From positions 12,910,001-12,974,000 of the forward strand of contig OX291545.1 in the NCBI GenBank assembly GCA_946406115.1: DNA of 64,000 nucleotides. Direction: 5' to 3'. This document shows, one piece after another, positions 47,101 through 56,499 of this stretch. The translations under genes and the position numbers were made by a program. This DNA is from Apoda limacodes. Its lineage: Eukaryota; Arthropoda; Insecta; Lepidoptera; Limacodidae. The notes beneath the pieces are model-generated. The model was not told where the DNA came from. It made no database searches and worked only from the letters and a program-made list of their open reading frames with translations. Numbering within the stretch: the first letter of the stretch is position 1; the number at the start of each line of letters is the position of its first letter.

Positions 47101-50100
47101 CCAATTATAAAAGAAAAAGAGCGAGATAAAAAGGCAAATTTTAATACATAAAAATATTAAAAGTTATATAAAAAATAGATAAAAAAAAATTTTGTTTATT
47201 AAATAAACAAATAAAAAATGAAAAAAAAAAAATTTTTTTTTCCAGAATATTTAAGAACAATAGAATTTATGATTTTTAGAGACAAAATGGTTCCTTAATA
47301 TTTATATTTAGTGGTAAAAAACGATTGTTAATTAAGAAATGCATTTTATAGCAATAAATAATTTTTTTAAGGAATAATTTTTTTCTTAAAAATCATAATT
47401 TATATCGACAAGTAGATTAGGAAAAAAAAATTGTTGATTATCTTATAAACAATGCATTTGTTTATAACAATTATTTAAACAATCGCGGTAAAAAATTAAA
47501 AAAAACTATTTTCATGTAACTTTTAACCGTTAGAAATCATAAAATTTGAAATATTTGAAAAACAAAATTTTTTTAATAACTTTTATGCAGTTTTTAATTT
47601 TTTAATGTTTTCGATTGTTAATAAAAAAGTGGAAAATTAACATTTTTAAATTTTTCCAACGGGGATCTATTTTAATGCCTTTTAAGAATAACTCCACGAA
47701 GTGAAAAAAATCCTAGGGTTGTAGTTTAATAATAATCAGCTTTTTTCTGTTAACATTCTATTCAGAAAAAGTAGTTAATTAACTAATGCATAACTAATGG
47801 AAAAATGGGGATAAAAATTTTTCGCCTACGGATTAGTGTTCATTTATATATCCCAATAGTACTAAAATTTTTTTATTCCTTAATATTCATATTTAATATG
47901 TTAAAATGATTTTTATTGTTACCGTGTCCGAATGACAAATCGCGAGCGGAAGCAAGACTACCCATTTTTAGCGCTATTTTCAGGGCTCCGTAAAAATTAT
48001 AAATATTAAAGATACAGTTCCGGGAGGTAGGATTTTTTTTTAGGAAATTTCCTCCCCTTTTCAGATCTTTTTTCAAATTTCGAATATCTTTGATAGTTTT
48101 TGAGATATTCAAAAAAAACCAAACCCCTACTTTTTTTTTTTTAATTCTTTATAACTTTTGCAATTTTCATCGGCCCCTTTTGGAACTTTTTCTTAAACTT
48201 TCTACATAATATTCCGAATCGAATGACACCTTGATCGTAATTTTCGGAGACTATACAAAAATTTCACCCAAAAAGGTACATGTTGACCAGACTAACTGCG
48301 CCAAAGTTCAGTTCATCCTGATGCTTTGACGCAACGTGACGAAATGTTACTCAGTAATAGTGTAGTTTTCAATAAGTAAAAGACATTTTCAGAAGCGGTT
48401 CAGTATTACCCCTTGCATACAAACAAACATATGCAATCTTTTTATAATATTAGTCTTGTTATACTTAAAGCTTCGTACAAGTCGCATACCATCATTGTTA
48501 TCGGATTTCTTAAGAGGATATTTTGTGCTATTTTAAAATACCTTTGATTAACGAGACAACGGTATCGAATATCTTTGATAGTTTTTGAGATATTCAAAAA
48601 AAACCAAACCCTACTTTTTTTTTTTTAATTGTTTATAACTTTTGCAATTTTCATCGGCCCCTTTTGGAACTTTTTCTTAAACTTTCTACATAATATTCCG
48701 AATCGAATGACACCTTGATCGTAATTTTCGGAGACTATACAAAAATTTCACCCAAAAAGGTACATGTTGACCAGACTAAGTACTGAGCATATAAGATCGA
48801 GTTCCACGAAAAAAATTTTTTTTGTGTATATCATCCTCTCATTTGTAACGGTATATAGAATTAACTTTATTTATAGCACAGAGAAAAATGCCGGGACAGA
48901 GAGGAAAATAATTTTGTCCACATAGAGTTCCCACGGGGATAGATTTTTTGCAGGTAAAAGCGCGAAGCACTTTGAATCTATACAACTGTCATGTCGCTGA
49001 TTGACAGTTGAAACGCACGGTTGAAACCAGGGGCACAAAAGAGATTAGATACAGAACGCTCACTCCACTCTAGCGCCTTAAACACTTCCCCGGCACGCAC
49101 ACATACGTCCTTTATATCCGAGCTAAAGGAAATCCCAATAGCACCTTTTAAATACCTGCTTTAGCCTAGACGTACATTCGCACTGATTCTCCGCCACTTC
49201 GTCGGTCTTAGGAAACCGCCTATCACTCGGCCCACTGCCGACGGTAAAAAATCAAGCGATTCTCGCGTAAGACTGACGAAGTGGCGAAGACCTCGGCTTT
49301 GCAGGACGTATGCGTGCGGAGGTAGGATTTAGCAGGCCTTCTATTTTTGTACTAGAGGTAAAAGACGTATAAGGCCTATGAACCTTTTGGATGCATTTTT
49401 TTTTCTCTTCGCCAGAAATAAAAAGTATATCATAATAAGAGAACTACATAAGAAAAAATTAGGTCTTTAACCCGTAACCATACCACAGTATAACGGGCTG
49501 AATAGTTGCTATTATTTTTTGCAGGCATTATTTTTATTTTGAATACTAGATTTTGCCCGTGACTTCCTTCTCTTTGACTTATTTATATACACTATGCCTA
49601 TCCTTGGATTCTAGTTAATCACCCTGCCAAGTTTCATCAAAATCAGTTCAGTGATATAGCCGTAACAACGTAACTGATAACAGGCAAGCAAGTTTAAGTT
49701 TATTTTCATCCGTTTTGATTAGTTTAGGACCAGATGGCGCTGCTTGTAGTGTCCAAAAATATTTATTTATTACGTGTACATGTTAGTTGCTATCGAGTGG
49801 CCTACTAAGTAGGATTGCTTACGTCTTTTATTTTATTGTACCCATGTGATGCGTATTTGGTGGCCATATTGTGCGCATTAAGAGAGAAAAGAGACAAAGA
49901 TACACAGATAACGCAAACCGCGCAAACAACTATGAATGAATTAGGGTGAAATGGAATGTATCTTGCGAGGGTTGCAAATTCCTTTATCACCACTGACTTG
50001 TCACTCACCATTTTGACTTCAGATAATGTGCGTTGTTTTTGCAGTTTATGTGTGTACGATTGCTTTTATGACTTGGCTTTGCTTGCTGGACTTGTGTTTA

Positions 50101-51976
50101 ATAGACTGTGTACAATTGTTTTTATGACTTTCTGGACTCTCTTTATGTTTTGGATTATGACCTGACTATATTTATTGGATGGTATTGTGTACGATTATTT
50201 TTACGACTTGGCTTTCCCTACTGGGCTCCGTTCACGTTTCTGGCTGTGTTTATTGGACACTATTCACGTTTCTGGCTGTTTTTATTGGACTCTGATTCGT
50301 TTTTGGCACGTGGACAGCAGAAGACCAGACTAGTTGTGTAGAACCCATGTTACAAAGAGTAAAAATGATTAATGGCATATCCTTAGGACATTTCTTATGT
50401 GTCTTGTCAAGCTTTTCCTATCAAATATCACAAAAAGATTGGAAAACATCATTCATACTACCGATAGTTAAAACATACAAGAAACAGCGTTCTACATAGA
50501 CCGGGAGATTCACAATAATAACGGTCACACTTCATCCAATACTATCCAAAAATCCAAATACAATACTGGTACAAATAGTTTTGCAAAAAAAAAATAGCAA
50601 CTATTAAGCCCGTTATACTGTGGTATGGTTACGGGTTAGACACCTATTTTTTTCTTAAATAGATTTCTTATGTAGTCCTCTAAATATTAACTAGATTTCA
50701 TTTCTGGCGATAAACAGACAAAAAAATTTGCATCACCTGTCTATACATTTTTGGGCAATGGCTTTTCAGGGTAACTTTCTTTGGTAGGGGAGCACTAAGA
50801 CAACAATTTTGAAAATACGCACACTGCAAGAAATGCCTCGTCGATAGCCAGGCTAAACTGCAATAAAAAGAAAGTAAATTATAAACCGAATTCAGTCTTG
50901 ACACTAATATTCGGAACGGATGGGATAGTGCCCAGGTGGCCTCTTTCAATGTGCATTCAGTGCCCTAGTTCAACTCTGTCTGCCAAATTTGATGGCATCT
51001 TACTAGAGCTGTTTTAGATATTCGTTCTATCACAGAACTTAATTTCTTCCCAGCCCGCAGTTTTTAGCAAATCATTTACTCTTACATAGAGATTTATTAA
51101 AGAGTATACCTTTTGCTCCTACACACAAAACATTGGAGGTAATAATACGCTTTATAGCTCTACAAAAAATAAATTTTTTGTTTAGGGGATGTTAGGTCAC
51201 TACAATTTGTCTGACTAATGAAATATAACTTTGTAATAGTTACCTTAATAACATTTTTGAAAATCAGACATGTAAAAATAAGTAAAGTTCATTTATTTTT
51301 TGTGTAGCTTTAAAGCGTCTGACAAAAGTTTTGGCCCATGCAAAGTGTCTGACACTTATAATACTATTTTAGAATAAAATTTTGCAAATCATATATAAAA
51401 ATCAGCCATTTAAATTTAAGTTAAGTAACTCTTATTTTTAGTTACTTTTCTTACCTGGTACCTGCCCAGGTGTCACAAGGGGAGGTCCACAAGCACACAG
51501 GTATTCAAAGAGCATGAGACGCTACTGAGAACCTAAGGTTTCATCTATGTGAAAATAAGTTATGTCAGTTCGCTCTAGGATCTTGGACTATAATAAAAGG
51601 GCATGGGAAACTTTTTGTAATACAGAAAAAGTTATATCTTTTAGGAAACTAGCTAGTACTAAATAATACTTCTGGACATTACACACAGCCCTAACTGGTC
51701 CCAAACAAAACAAAGCTTTTACTATATAATATAATAAAAGGGCATGTGAAACTTTAGGAAACCACTTAGTCCTAAATTACACTGTTTCTGTTTCAGGCAA
51801 GAAGTATTACTGTGCCAAAAGAAGCTAACCAAATATTTTTGCCAGCCATTTCTGTTGATGCATTCTTAACGAGACTCCAGAAATGCAAATTTAATGTTTT
51901 TGACAAATCATTACAAGTTGGCAGTGCTACGTTACCGTTTAAACTTTATATAAAAAGGCTCAGAAATAAATATTAA
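41026..51976 (+). CDS. NDUFAF6: NDUFAF6 orthologue, mitochondrial complex I assembly factor (five coding exons)
   Basis: NDUFAF6 (Drosophila sicily) is needed for assembly of mitochondrial respiratory complex I; its fold is that of squalene/phytoene synthases although no such synthesis is known for it. Coding exons are 41026-41129, 41617-41854, 43142-43374, 44447-44609 and 51797-51976. Their lengths sum to 918 and all phases join cleanly, giving 305 residues (human about 333). Residues 1-34 contain no Asp or Glu and several Arg/Lys, as in a mitochondrial presequence. RAFNVEIA lies at 60-67 and HADHAASHLGKAQG at 173-186; both are family hallmarks. The ATG is preceded by an in-frame TAA at 41008. 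Introns 2 and 3 hold LINE fragments, and intron 4 (7.2 kb) holds a giant inverted repeat. The gene looks intact. Confidence 0.92.
41617..41854 (+). CDS. NDUFAF6: NDUFAF6 coding exon 2
   Basis: The acceptor used is cagatag (AG at 41615-41616). The alternative AG at 41611-41612 would break the phase and the match 'VRxxDYExxL'. The exon encodes QHDYENFLATLL, RAFNVEIARIQD and FWQDALVNIY and ends on a complete Lys codon before gtaaaa. Confidence 0.92.
41935..42600 (-). mobile_element. Non-LTR retrotransposon fragment in NDUFAF6 intron 2
   Basis: The minus strand follows the 14955-16232 family: the 'SIGILGVDIFSDV' region near 42515-42480, 'FDSVQ' near 42350, and a 3' tail with 'ctgctgtgacccctt' near 42000. 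A common lepidopteran repeat phrase (gcaggtttcctcataatgtt) near 42150-42170 interrupts it. Confidence 0.65.
43142..43374 (+). CDS. NDUFAF6: NDUFAF6 coding exon 3
   Basis: It begins after ccttttcag and encodes LDDVEAYAEKS and HADHAASHLGKAQGITNLL. The donor is ttag|gtaaga. Confidence 0.92.
43600..43950 (+). mobile_element. Jockey-like endonuclease fragment in NDUFAF6 intron 3
   Basis: GDGVILAGYLNCKHRR is the GDFNxKH block with Asp changed to Tyr. After a stop come LLDQLVDRLNIDIIATMTP, TYFPHAA and DRLDIALLQN. It is much less AT-rich than the intron around it, and the catalytic region is mutated. Confidence 0.75.
44447..44609 (+). CDS. NDUFAF6: NDUFAF6 coding exon 4
   Basis: It begins after gattttcag and encodes VVSLPMNELMKYQVSQESVL then NVIFEIASRANSHLKK. 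The donor is aag|gtactg. Confidence 0.92.
44708..44935. repeat. Dispersed repeat arranged head-to-head (foldback)
   Basis: It starts 'ctagctgaccgggcagacgt'. From about 44771 the segment 'tctactgtatgtgtatattt' to 'ggaccaatttgaatgatttt' is followed by its inverted copy, ending near 44921, with a loop of about 20 bases. Two copies of the family's 3' part face each other. Confidence 0.7.
45072..46800 (+). repeat. Giant inverted repeat, left arm
   Basis: The arm begins accgttgtctcgttaatc and is mirrored by the right arm ending at 48563. Paired coordinates sum to 93635 in the outer part and to 93722 in the inner part, because the left arm has about 87 bp (near 46440-46530) that the right arm lacks. 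Only a few substitutions are visible. The mirrored 79-codon frames (45523-45762 here) are identical in both arms. The outer part contains 'actaatattataaaaagatt', a phrase common at the ends of lepidopteran dispersed repeats. Confidence 0.95.
46801..46920. other. Loop between the inverted arms
   Basis: About 120 bp that do not pair: AT-rich, no open frame. Confidence 0.7.
46921..48563 (-). repeat. Giant inverted repeat, right arm
   Basis: The reverse complement of 45072-46800, lacking about 87 bp relative to it. It ends gagacaacggt at 48563 and is followed immediately by a partial direct copy of its own segment 48081-48295. Confidence 0.95.
48566..48779 (-). repeat. Third, partial copy of an arm segment
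   Basis: From cgaatatctttgatag to gaccagactaa it repeats 48081-48295 in the same orientation, with a few single-base differences. Similarity stops sharply at 48779. Confidence 0.9.
49190..49285. repeat. Hairpin with 19-bp arms
   Basis: cgccacttcgtcggtctta (about 49192-49210) and taagactgacgaagtggcg (about 49263-49281) pair at 18 of 19 positions. An outer pair, cacatacgtcc and ggacgtatgcg, lies at about 49098 and 49304. This suggests a degraded palindromic MITE. Confidence 0.6.
49410..49525 (+). repeat. Second inverted pair in intron 4, left arm
   Basis: It contains tcgccagaaataaaa, gaactacataagaaaaaatt and aacccgtaaccataccacag, all mirrored in 50590-50712. The core 'cccgtaaccataccacagta' is identical in both. 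Confidence 0.85.
49546..49700. repeat. Lepidopteran dispersed repeat
   Basis: 'ctagattttgcccgtgactt' start and 'tcatcaaaatcagttcagtg' inside, as in the 912 and 44708 copies. Confidence 0.5.
50040..50300. repeat. Degenerate tandem repeats
   Basis: The word 'tgtgtac(g/a)att' plus 'tttttatgactt' recurs at about 50051, 50107 and 50185. 'cacgtttctggctgt(g/t)tt' recurs at 50232 and 50266. Confidence 0.6.
50415..50590 (+). mobile_element. Non-LTR retrotransposon RT fragment
   Basis: The plus strand reads QISQKDWKTSFILPIVKTYK, then (after a stop) a remnant of N-Y-R-P-I-S as GRFTIITVTLHPILSK. This is the W-K-x-x-x-I-x-P-I block between fingers and palm of LINE RTs. It lies between the two inverted arms. 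Confidence 0.6.
50590..50712 (-). repeat. Second inverted pair in intron 4, right arm
   Basis: Reverse complement of 49410-49525 with small insertions. See that entry. Confidence 0.85.
50715..51790. other. End of NDUFAF6 intron 4, nothing recognised
   Basis: AT-rich. The phrase 'aaagggcatg(g/t)gaaactt' occurs twice (about 51597 and 51737). Confidence 0.4.
51797..51976 (+). CDS. NDUFAF6: NDUFAF6 coding exon 5 (terminal)
   Basis: It begins after ctgtttcag and encodes FLPAISVDAFLTRLQKCKF, FDKSL and LPFKLYIKRLRNKY, with TAA at 51974-51976. An aataaa overlaps the region just after the stop (about 51978). Confidence 0.9.
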   Translation, partial: ARSITVPKEANQIFLPAISVDAFLTRLQKCKFNVFDKSLQVGSATLPFKLYIKRLRNKY

Positions 51977-52119
51977 AAAATAAATTGCTTCCTCTTTTAG
52001 TTGCAGCGGTATCTTGAGAGTTTTAAGACTTTACTAAATCTAATGAAATAATTTGTAAGTTGGTAAGTATTCTACTGCACTTTAATAATTCTTTGCTTTT
52101 ATATTTAAGTTAGAAGCTT

Positions 52120-52185
52120 CCAGACTGCGGTGACCACTTAACATCAGGTGAACTGTAAGCTTGTTTGCCACCTTGGTACAAAAAC
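52120..52185 (+). mobile_element. Non-LTR retrotransposon 3' UTR scrap
   Basis: 'cggtgaccacttaacatcag' and 'tttgccaccttggtacaaaa' match the 3' tail of the 14955-16232 family. Confidence 0.5.
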
Positions 52186-52189
52186 AGCC

Positions 52190-52875
52190 ATATAGGCTAT
52201 AACTATGGAACCGTCTAGAGAAAGCCGCGCGCCAAGAGCCCGAACCCAGTGACAGACACACACGGGATTTATGTTCTGAATGAAATAGCTAAGCACGGAA
52301 TTGATCTGCACTGAATTTAGTGCAGTAAATTTTAAACTTGCCTAAGCTCATTAGGCTTGCTTGTCATAAAAGAGATTTAGTTAACTGTTTCTGGGGCCTT
52401 TTGCAAATTGAAGTGTCTTTTACTATTTAAGTCTTCAAAAGATTGATGTAACAAAAAACTGATTAAATAGGATTTGCGACGTGAATAATTTGCAAAGATC
52501 GTCGTCGAATAGGCCCCTATTCTGTTCTGTTTTTAACATTAAAAAAAATCTGGATTCCTACTGGAGACTTTCCTAACTGGACTACGAGCCGAAGTGTGTG
52601 TGAACATCGAAAATTGAATTTCTAACAACTTCTATGGGCGCGAGAGACGTTACTTATAATTTTAGACAAATCGCATAGCGCTGTCTGGTCCCAAACTGAG
52701 CATGGCTTGTGTTGACGCCTTGCATGTACGCGTGTCTGAAGAGCGTATACACGCACACACGCACACCAGCGATCGACGCACCACCAAGACAATTATTTAA
52801 GAATTTCGCATTATTTCTTCTTACCTACTCCCTCAAGAGTATCCAGCACTGCTACCATCGTCACTGCAAAGTACC
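52190..52875. other. Intergenic DNA downstream of NDUFAF6, nothing recognised
   Basis: No exon or known repeat; a short 61-residue plus frame (52709-52894) has no motif. Confidence 0.4.
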
Positions 52876-52879
52876 GGAG

Positions 52880-53434
52880 TTAATCAGCTTGTAATATTAA
52901 TACCAGACATCGGATACAAATACTTATATACTTTTTGTAGATAAATACTGTTTGTCCTGTGCGGTAAACGAACCCACTCCTCCGGTTCAGTTTAACAGTA
53001 CCTTCGTTTTGTCGATGTTCATTCAAAGACCCCAGCTTGTTGGGATCTCTGATATCTCCGGAAATCTTGCCTATGTTTCTAAGAGATTCTGCCGTTTCTG
53101 AATGTGAATGGCCGGTTCTGTATGTCAGTCGGTAGACTATGCTTTTCACTCGACTGTTGTTGAAAGTCCATTGGTCACATACTGTATTTTGCAACTCATA
53201 GATAGCGTGACAACTGACTGTGCTTTTAGCTGCATACAATTTAGATGTTAAAGACAGTTTACTCAGCAGAGCCTGTGAAACGTAGCAACCAATAAAGCCC
53301 GTGTGCAGAGGGTGCCCACCGTCGATATGAAAATTGGTCAAAACTTTATACTCAAACCTGAAATAGCTTATACACATGCAGCTCTTGTCGTAATTCACTG
53401 GTTTTAAGAACATGATGTTGCAATCCTTGCTCAA
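52880..53434 (-). CDS. 184-codon open frame, unknown
   Basis: The second longest open frame in the window, on the minus strand, from 53434. Segments such as CISYFRFEYKVLTNFHIDG, VCDQWTFNNSRVKSIVYRLT and LRNIGKISGDIRDPNKLGSL look protein-like, but I recognise no family, signal peptide or membrane segment. It is richer in G and C than the flanks, which raises the odds of a long chance frame. Alternatives are an old transposon ORF or an exon of an unrecognised gene. A second frame (53890-53546) lies just upstream and may be related or chance. Confidence 0.25.
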   Translation of the reverse strand: MSKDCNIMFLKPVNYDKSCMCISYFRFEYKVLTNFHIDGGHPLHTGFIGCYVSQALLSKLSLTSKLYAAKSTVSCHAIYELQNTVCDQWTFNNSRVKSIVYRLTYRTGHSHSETAESLRNIGKISGDIRDPNKLGSLNEHRQNEGTVKLNRRSGFVYRTGQTVFIYKKYISICIRCLVLILQAD

Positions 53435-53899
53435 GCGAAGATCATCTTTTGCTATACCAGGGTGTTACTAAAAAATAAACTTCAAAGCTTTACTACTCTC
53501 TCGTTAACGCAATAAGAAACAATTAAGTTCAAATGTACCGCTCACTCACATACGAAATGTATAATTAATAATAAATATAAGACCGTAAAGGTCACCAAAC
53601 GATTTGGCCAGGGAGCCCTTGTTGTCTGTTTGCTGTAATTGCGGGATCTGCAAATAATAACAACTCGTATTTGTTTTATAACGACTACCTTTAAAAGGTA
53701 ATAATTGCAGTGTCGCTAGTATTCCGGATTTTTTCGAAAGAGCTTTCAGATTGCTAAGCTGGGAATAAAAGAAACAATGCTTTTTTTTTATAAAAAGTGA
53801 ATTTATTCTATGTAAATAATTGCACAGAGTTACACAAGCTTTGTCATGCAAATACAAAATGTCAACAATTTGAGATTCAAGCAAAAACAAATATAAATT

Positions 53900-56440
53900 T
53901 TTGGCAACCTGAGTATCTGATCATACCTAATCAAGTCTAGATACTTGCCTAAAATTAAAAAGCTAAAACTTAGTACTAGTTCTACAAGTTTTTGCGGAAT
54001 TCTACTTATGTTTTTTTTATATAAATACGGGCTATCTAATATTATCGAAGTATATCATACCAATTTATTAAGGTATTGTTGGCACTTGGCAACACTTGGA
54101 CTGGATTCAAATTCGGTGTTTTACTGCATTGATTTAAAATAGATATATTGTAGAACAAAAAGGAAGACATTAGATGCTTATGTTAAAATTTGTAAGTAGG
54201 TATGGTAAAACTTGTTACAAATATAATAAATGTTAAAACATGTAACTTGTTTTTTTATTAAATGCCAATATACCTACGTAAAAGAATATTACTTTTATTT
54301 TAAAATAATTAACTTTCATTGAAAAAACAAAACACTTAGTTTGTATAATGCCAAATCCTTTTTGAATATATAACATATGGAGATCATTCGTATATACAAA
54401 ACTTGCCTATAGAGTTAATTCCTCTCTTGCGTCTTTGCTATGTTAGATACTACTCAAAAAAGTTAAGCGATATCTAGTTCTAAAATTTGACTTCATGCAA
54501 TTACATTAAGAGACACGGTACCTATAGACTGTAACATTTACATACTCATGAATGTTTGTAACTTATTTAAACAGTTAATATTAGTGATCATAATTTGTAA
54601 GGTATTTGCCGTTAAATATCTTAGGCCAATAAATAACACTGAAAGAAATGTAATAAAAATATGTATTTAACACAATATTACAACATTCCGTACCGAATTG
54701 TTTATCCTTTTAATTAAGGTCGATTTAAGGTTAAGATATAGTCTAGATCACGTAAGTACGTCGTTTTTGTGCTTTTTTTTGCAAAAGCACTTGAATGATT
54801 GAATAAAGAATATGTTGTAAAACTAGCTTTTGTCTAGTGCATTACCTTACTGAGTGATTTTCATTTATTGTATGTAAACCTAAAAAATCTGGAAGTGACC
54901 ATTATTGTAACACTTTAGTGCAAATTTTTAAAGCGTATTTTGCATTTGGTTATGAAAGTCGTTCAAATAGGTAGAATTGGTTCTTATCTTGTGAATTTAT
55001 TATAAGTTGTAGCAAAACGTCAAAAATGTGGCTACGGAACGGTCAATACGTTAAATTCCAAAAATTTTAAGACTTCATTATATTATAACAGTATAAATTA
55101 CTTAATAAGTATATGATAAATACATTTCATAGTTATGTATATGACATTGTGTAATGTTTTCTAGTACATTTACATAGATATCGTTAGTATTACAGAAATT
55201 ACCTTTCTGGCCTATATTGCTTCAAATTATGATTTCACCAATTTATATAATACTCAAAAATATATGAGAACTTCTATAGTGCTAATGCATATGTTTACAA
55301 GTACCTACAGTATGGTATATAGTATAAAACACTCCAAAATCATGTACAGTTACACAACATTCTTATTCACTATTTTACTGCAAACTTAATTATTGTATAG
55401 TTTCATGGTTTTATTGTGATAAAAGAAACAATAAAAATTAAAGGTCTAAGCAAATGACTAAAGAAACTATCAAAAATAGAATTGAACAATTTAGCTATAA
55501 AACCTTTCAAAAATCTTTGGTGGTAGGTATCCACTCAATATTTAAACACAAACTAAATACAGAGTTCTTGTTTCCTACCTTGCGTATCACTTACCTTATA
55601 GCTACTACGAATATAATATCTACTGAATAAGGTATAGGTAAATAAATTAACAGTCCCTTTGAATCAGAGTTCAATAAGCTACGCTTTTAATAAAGCATAT
55701 ATAAATTAAAAACTAAATAAGCAATACATAAAACATAATAAATTAAAAACAAAAGCTGCCCTAACCTACAACTAGTGAACTATAATAAATAAACAACCTG
55801 TCTAACGAAGTGAACAACAGCACAAATTAAATAGTTATAAAATATCCACTCATGATGTACTTTATGTAAAGTGCCAACACTTGACTTCCGTTTGTAAAGA
55901 ATGAAAGTTCTCGAGTTCGCCTGTACCCTACGTATGCGTCTTTTCTTCAGCGCGCTTAGTATTTGTAGCAGTCCTTCTGTACCTATTGACTTTGAGGCCA
56001 CACATTAACATGTTAATTTGACTGGACCTTTCATTCAACAATATTAGTATTCATTGTACAATTTTATTTTGAGGCTACCCGGAGGTGCACAAATCCATTA
56101 ACAATATGTAGTTTGGTAGTGGTACATTCTCACAGAATCCACTTATTATATAAGCAATAAGCATTGTGAAAAAGTTCTAGTGGTTCTATTTATAAGATAC
56201 TGTTATTTGATCCAGAAGGGAATAGGTAATTGACTATAGAAATACTTGGAAGAAGTCCAAACCTAAATAAATGCCTTGGAGTTATTCCCGTATTGTGAGC
56301 AGCACAAGAATGGGCCATATTGCTAGCTTGCTTCAGCCATTAAACGCTCCACTGATACTTCATCCTTGGAGAACAGTGCAAATTAGCAGATGTTTGTCCA
56401 TATCAATATGACAACAGCCAGGAATGAGGGTTTAACAAGC
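53900..56440. other. AT-rich intergenic DNA, nothing recognised
   Basis: Many stops on both strands; small frames (53945-54142, 55780-56001) have no recognisable motif. Confidence 0.4.
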
Positions 56441-56448
56441 CCTGAATT

Positions 56449-56490
56449 AGGCGGTCACCCATGTGGGCGCTGCCCACGCCCGACGTTGCT
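56449..56490 (-). ncRNA. 5S rRNA-like fragment (internal promoter region)
   Basis: On the minus strand, agcaacgtcgggcg at 56490-56477 and atgggtgaccgcct at 56462-56449 match the core of insect 5S rRNA as I remember it. The spacing is the same (42 positions, about 34 agreeing), and this covers the pol III internal control region. Sequence on either side does not match 5S. It may be a relic of a 5S-headed SINE or a 5S pseudogene. It is not a functional 5S gene. Confidence 0.4.
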
Positions 56491-56499
56491 GTACGTCGC

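Noticed and set aside
45523..48112. Two identical 79-codon frames mirrored in the giant inverted repeat
   Set aside because: They are identical only because the arms are. Composition is low-complexity and AT-driven, and there is no start context or recognisable domain.
53546..53890. 114-codon minus frame
   Set aside because: AT-rich with hydrophobic, low-information sequence and no motif; likely chance.
55780..56001. 73-codon minus frame starting MASKSIGTEGLL
   Set aside because: The start looks protein-like, but the rest reads as random AT-rich translation and there is no splice or family support.
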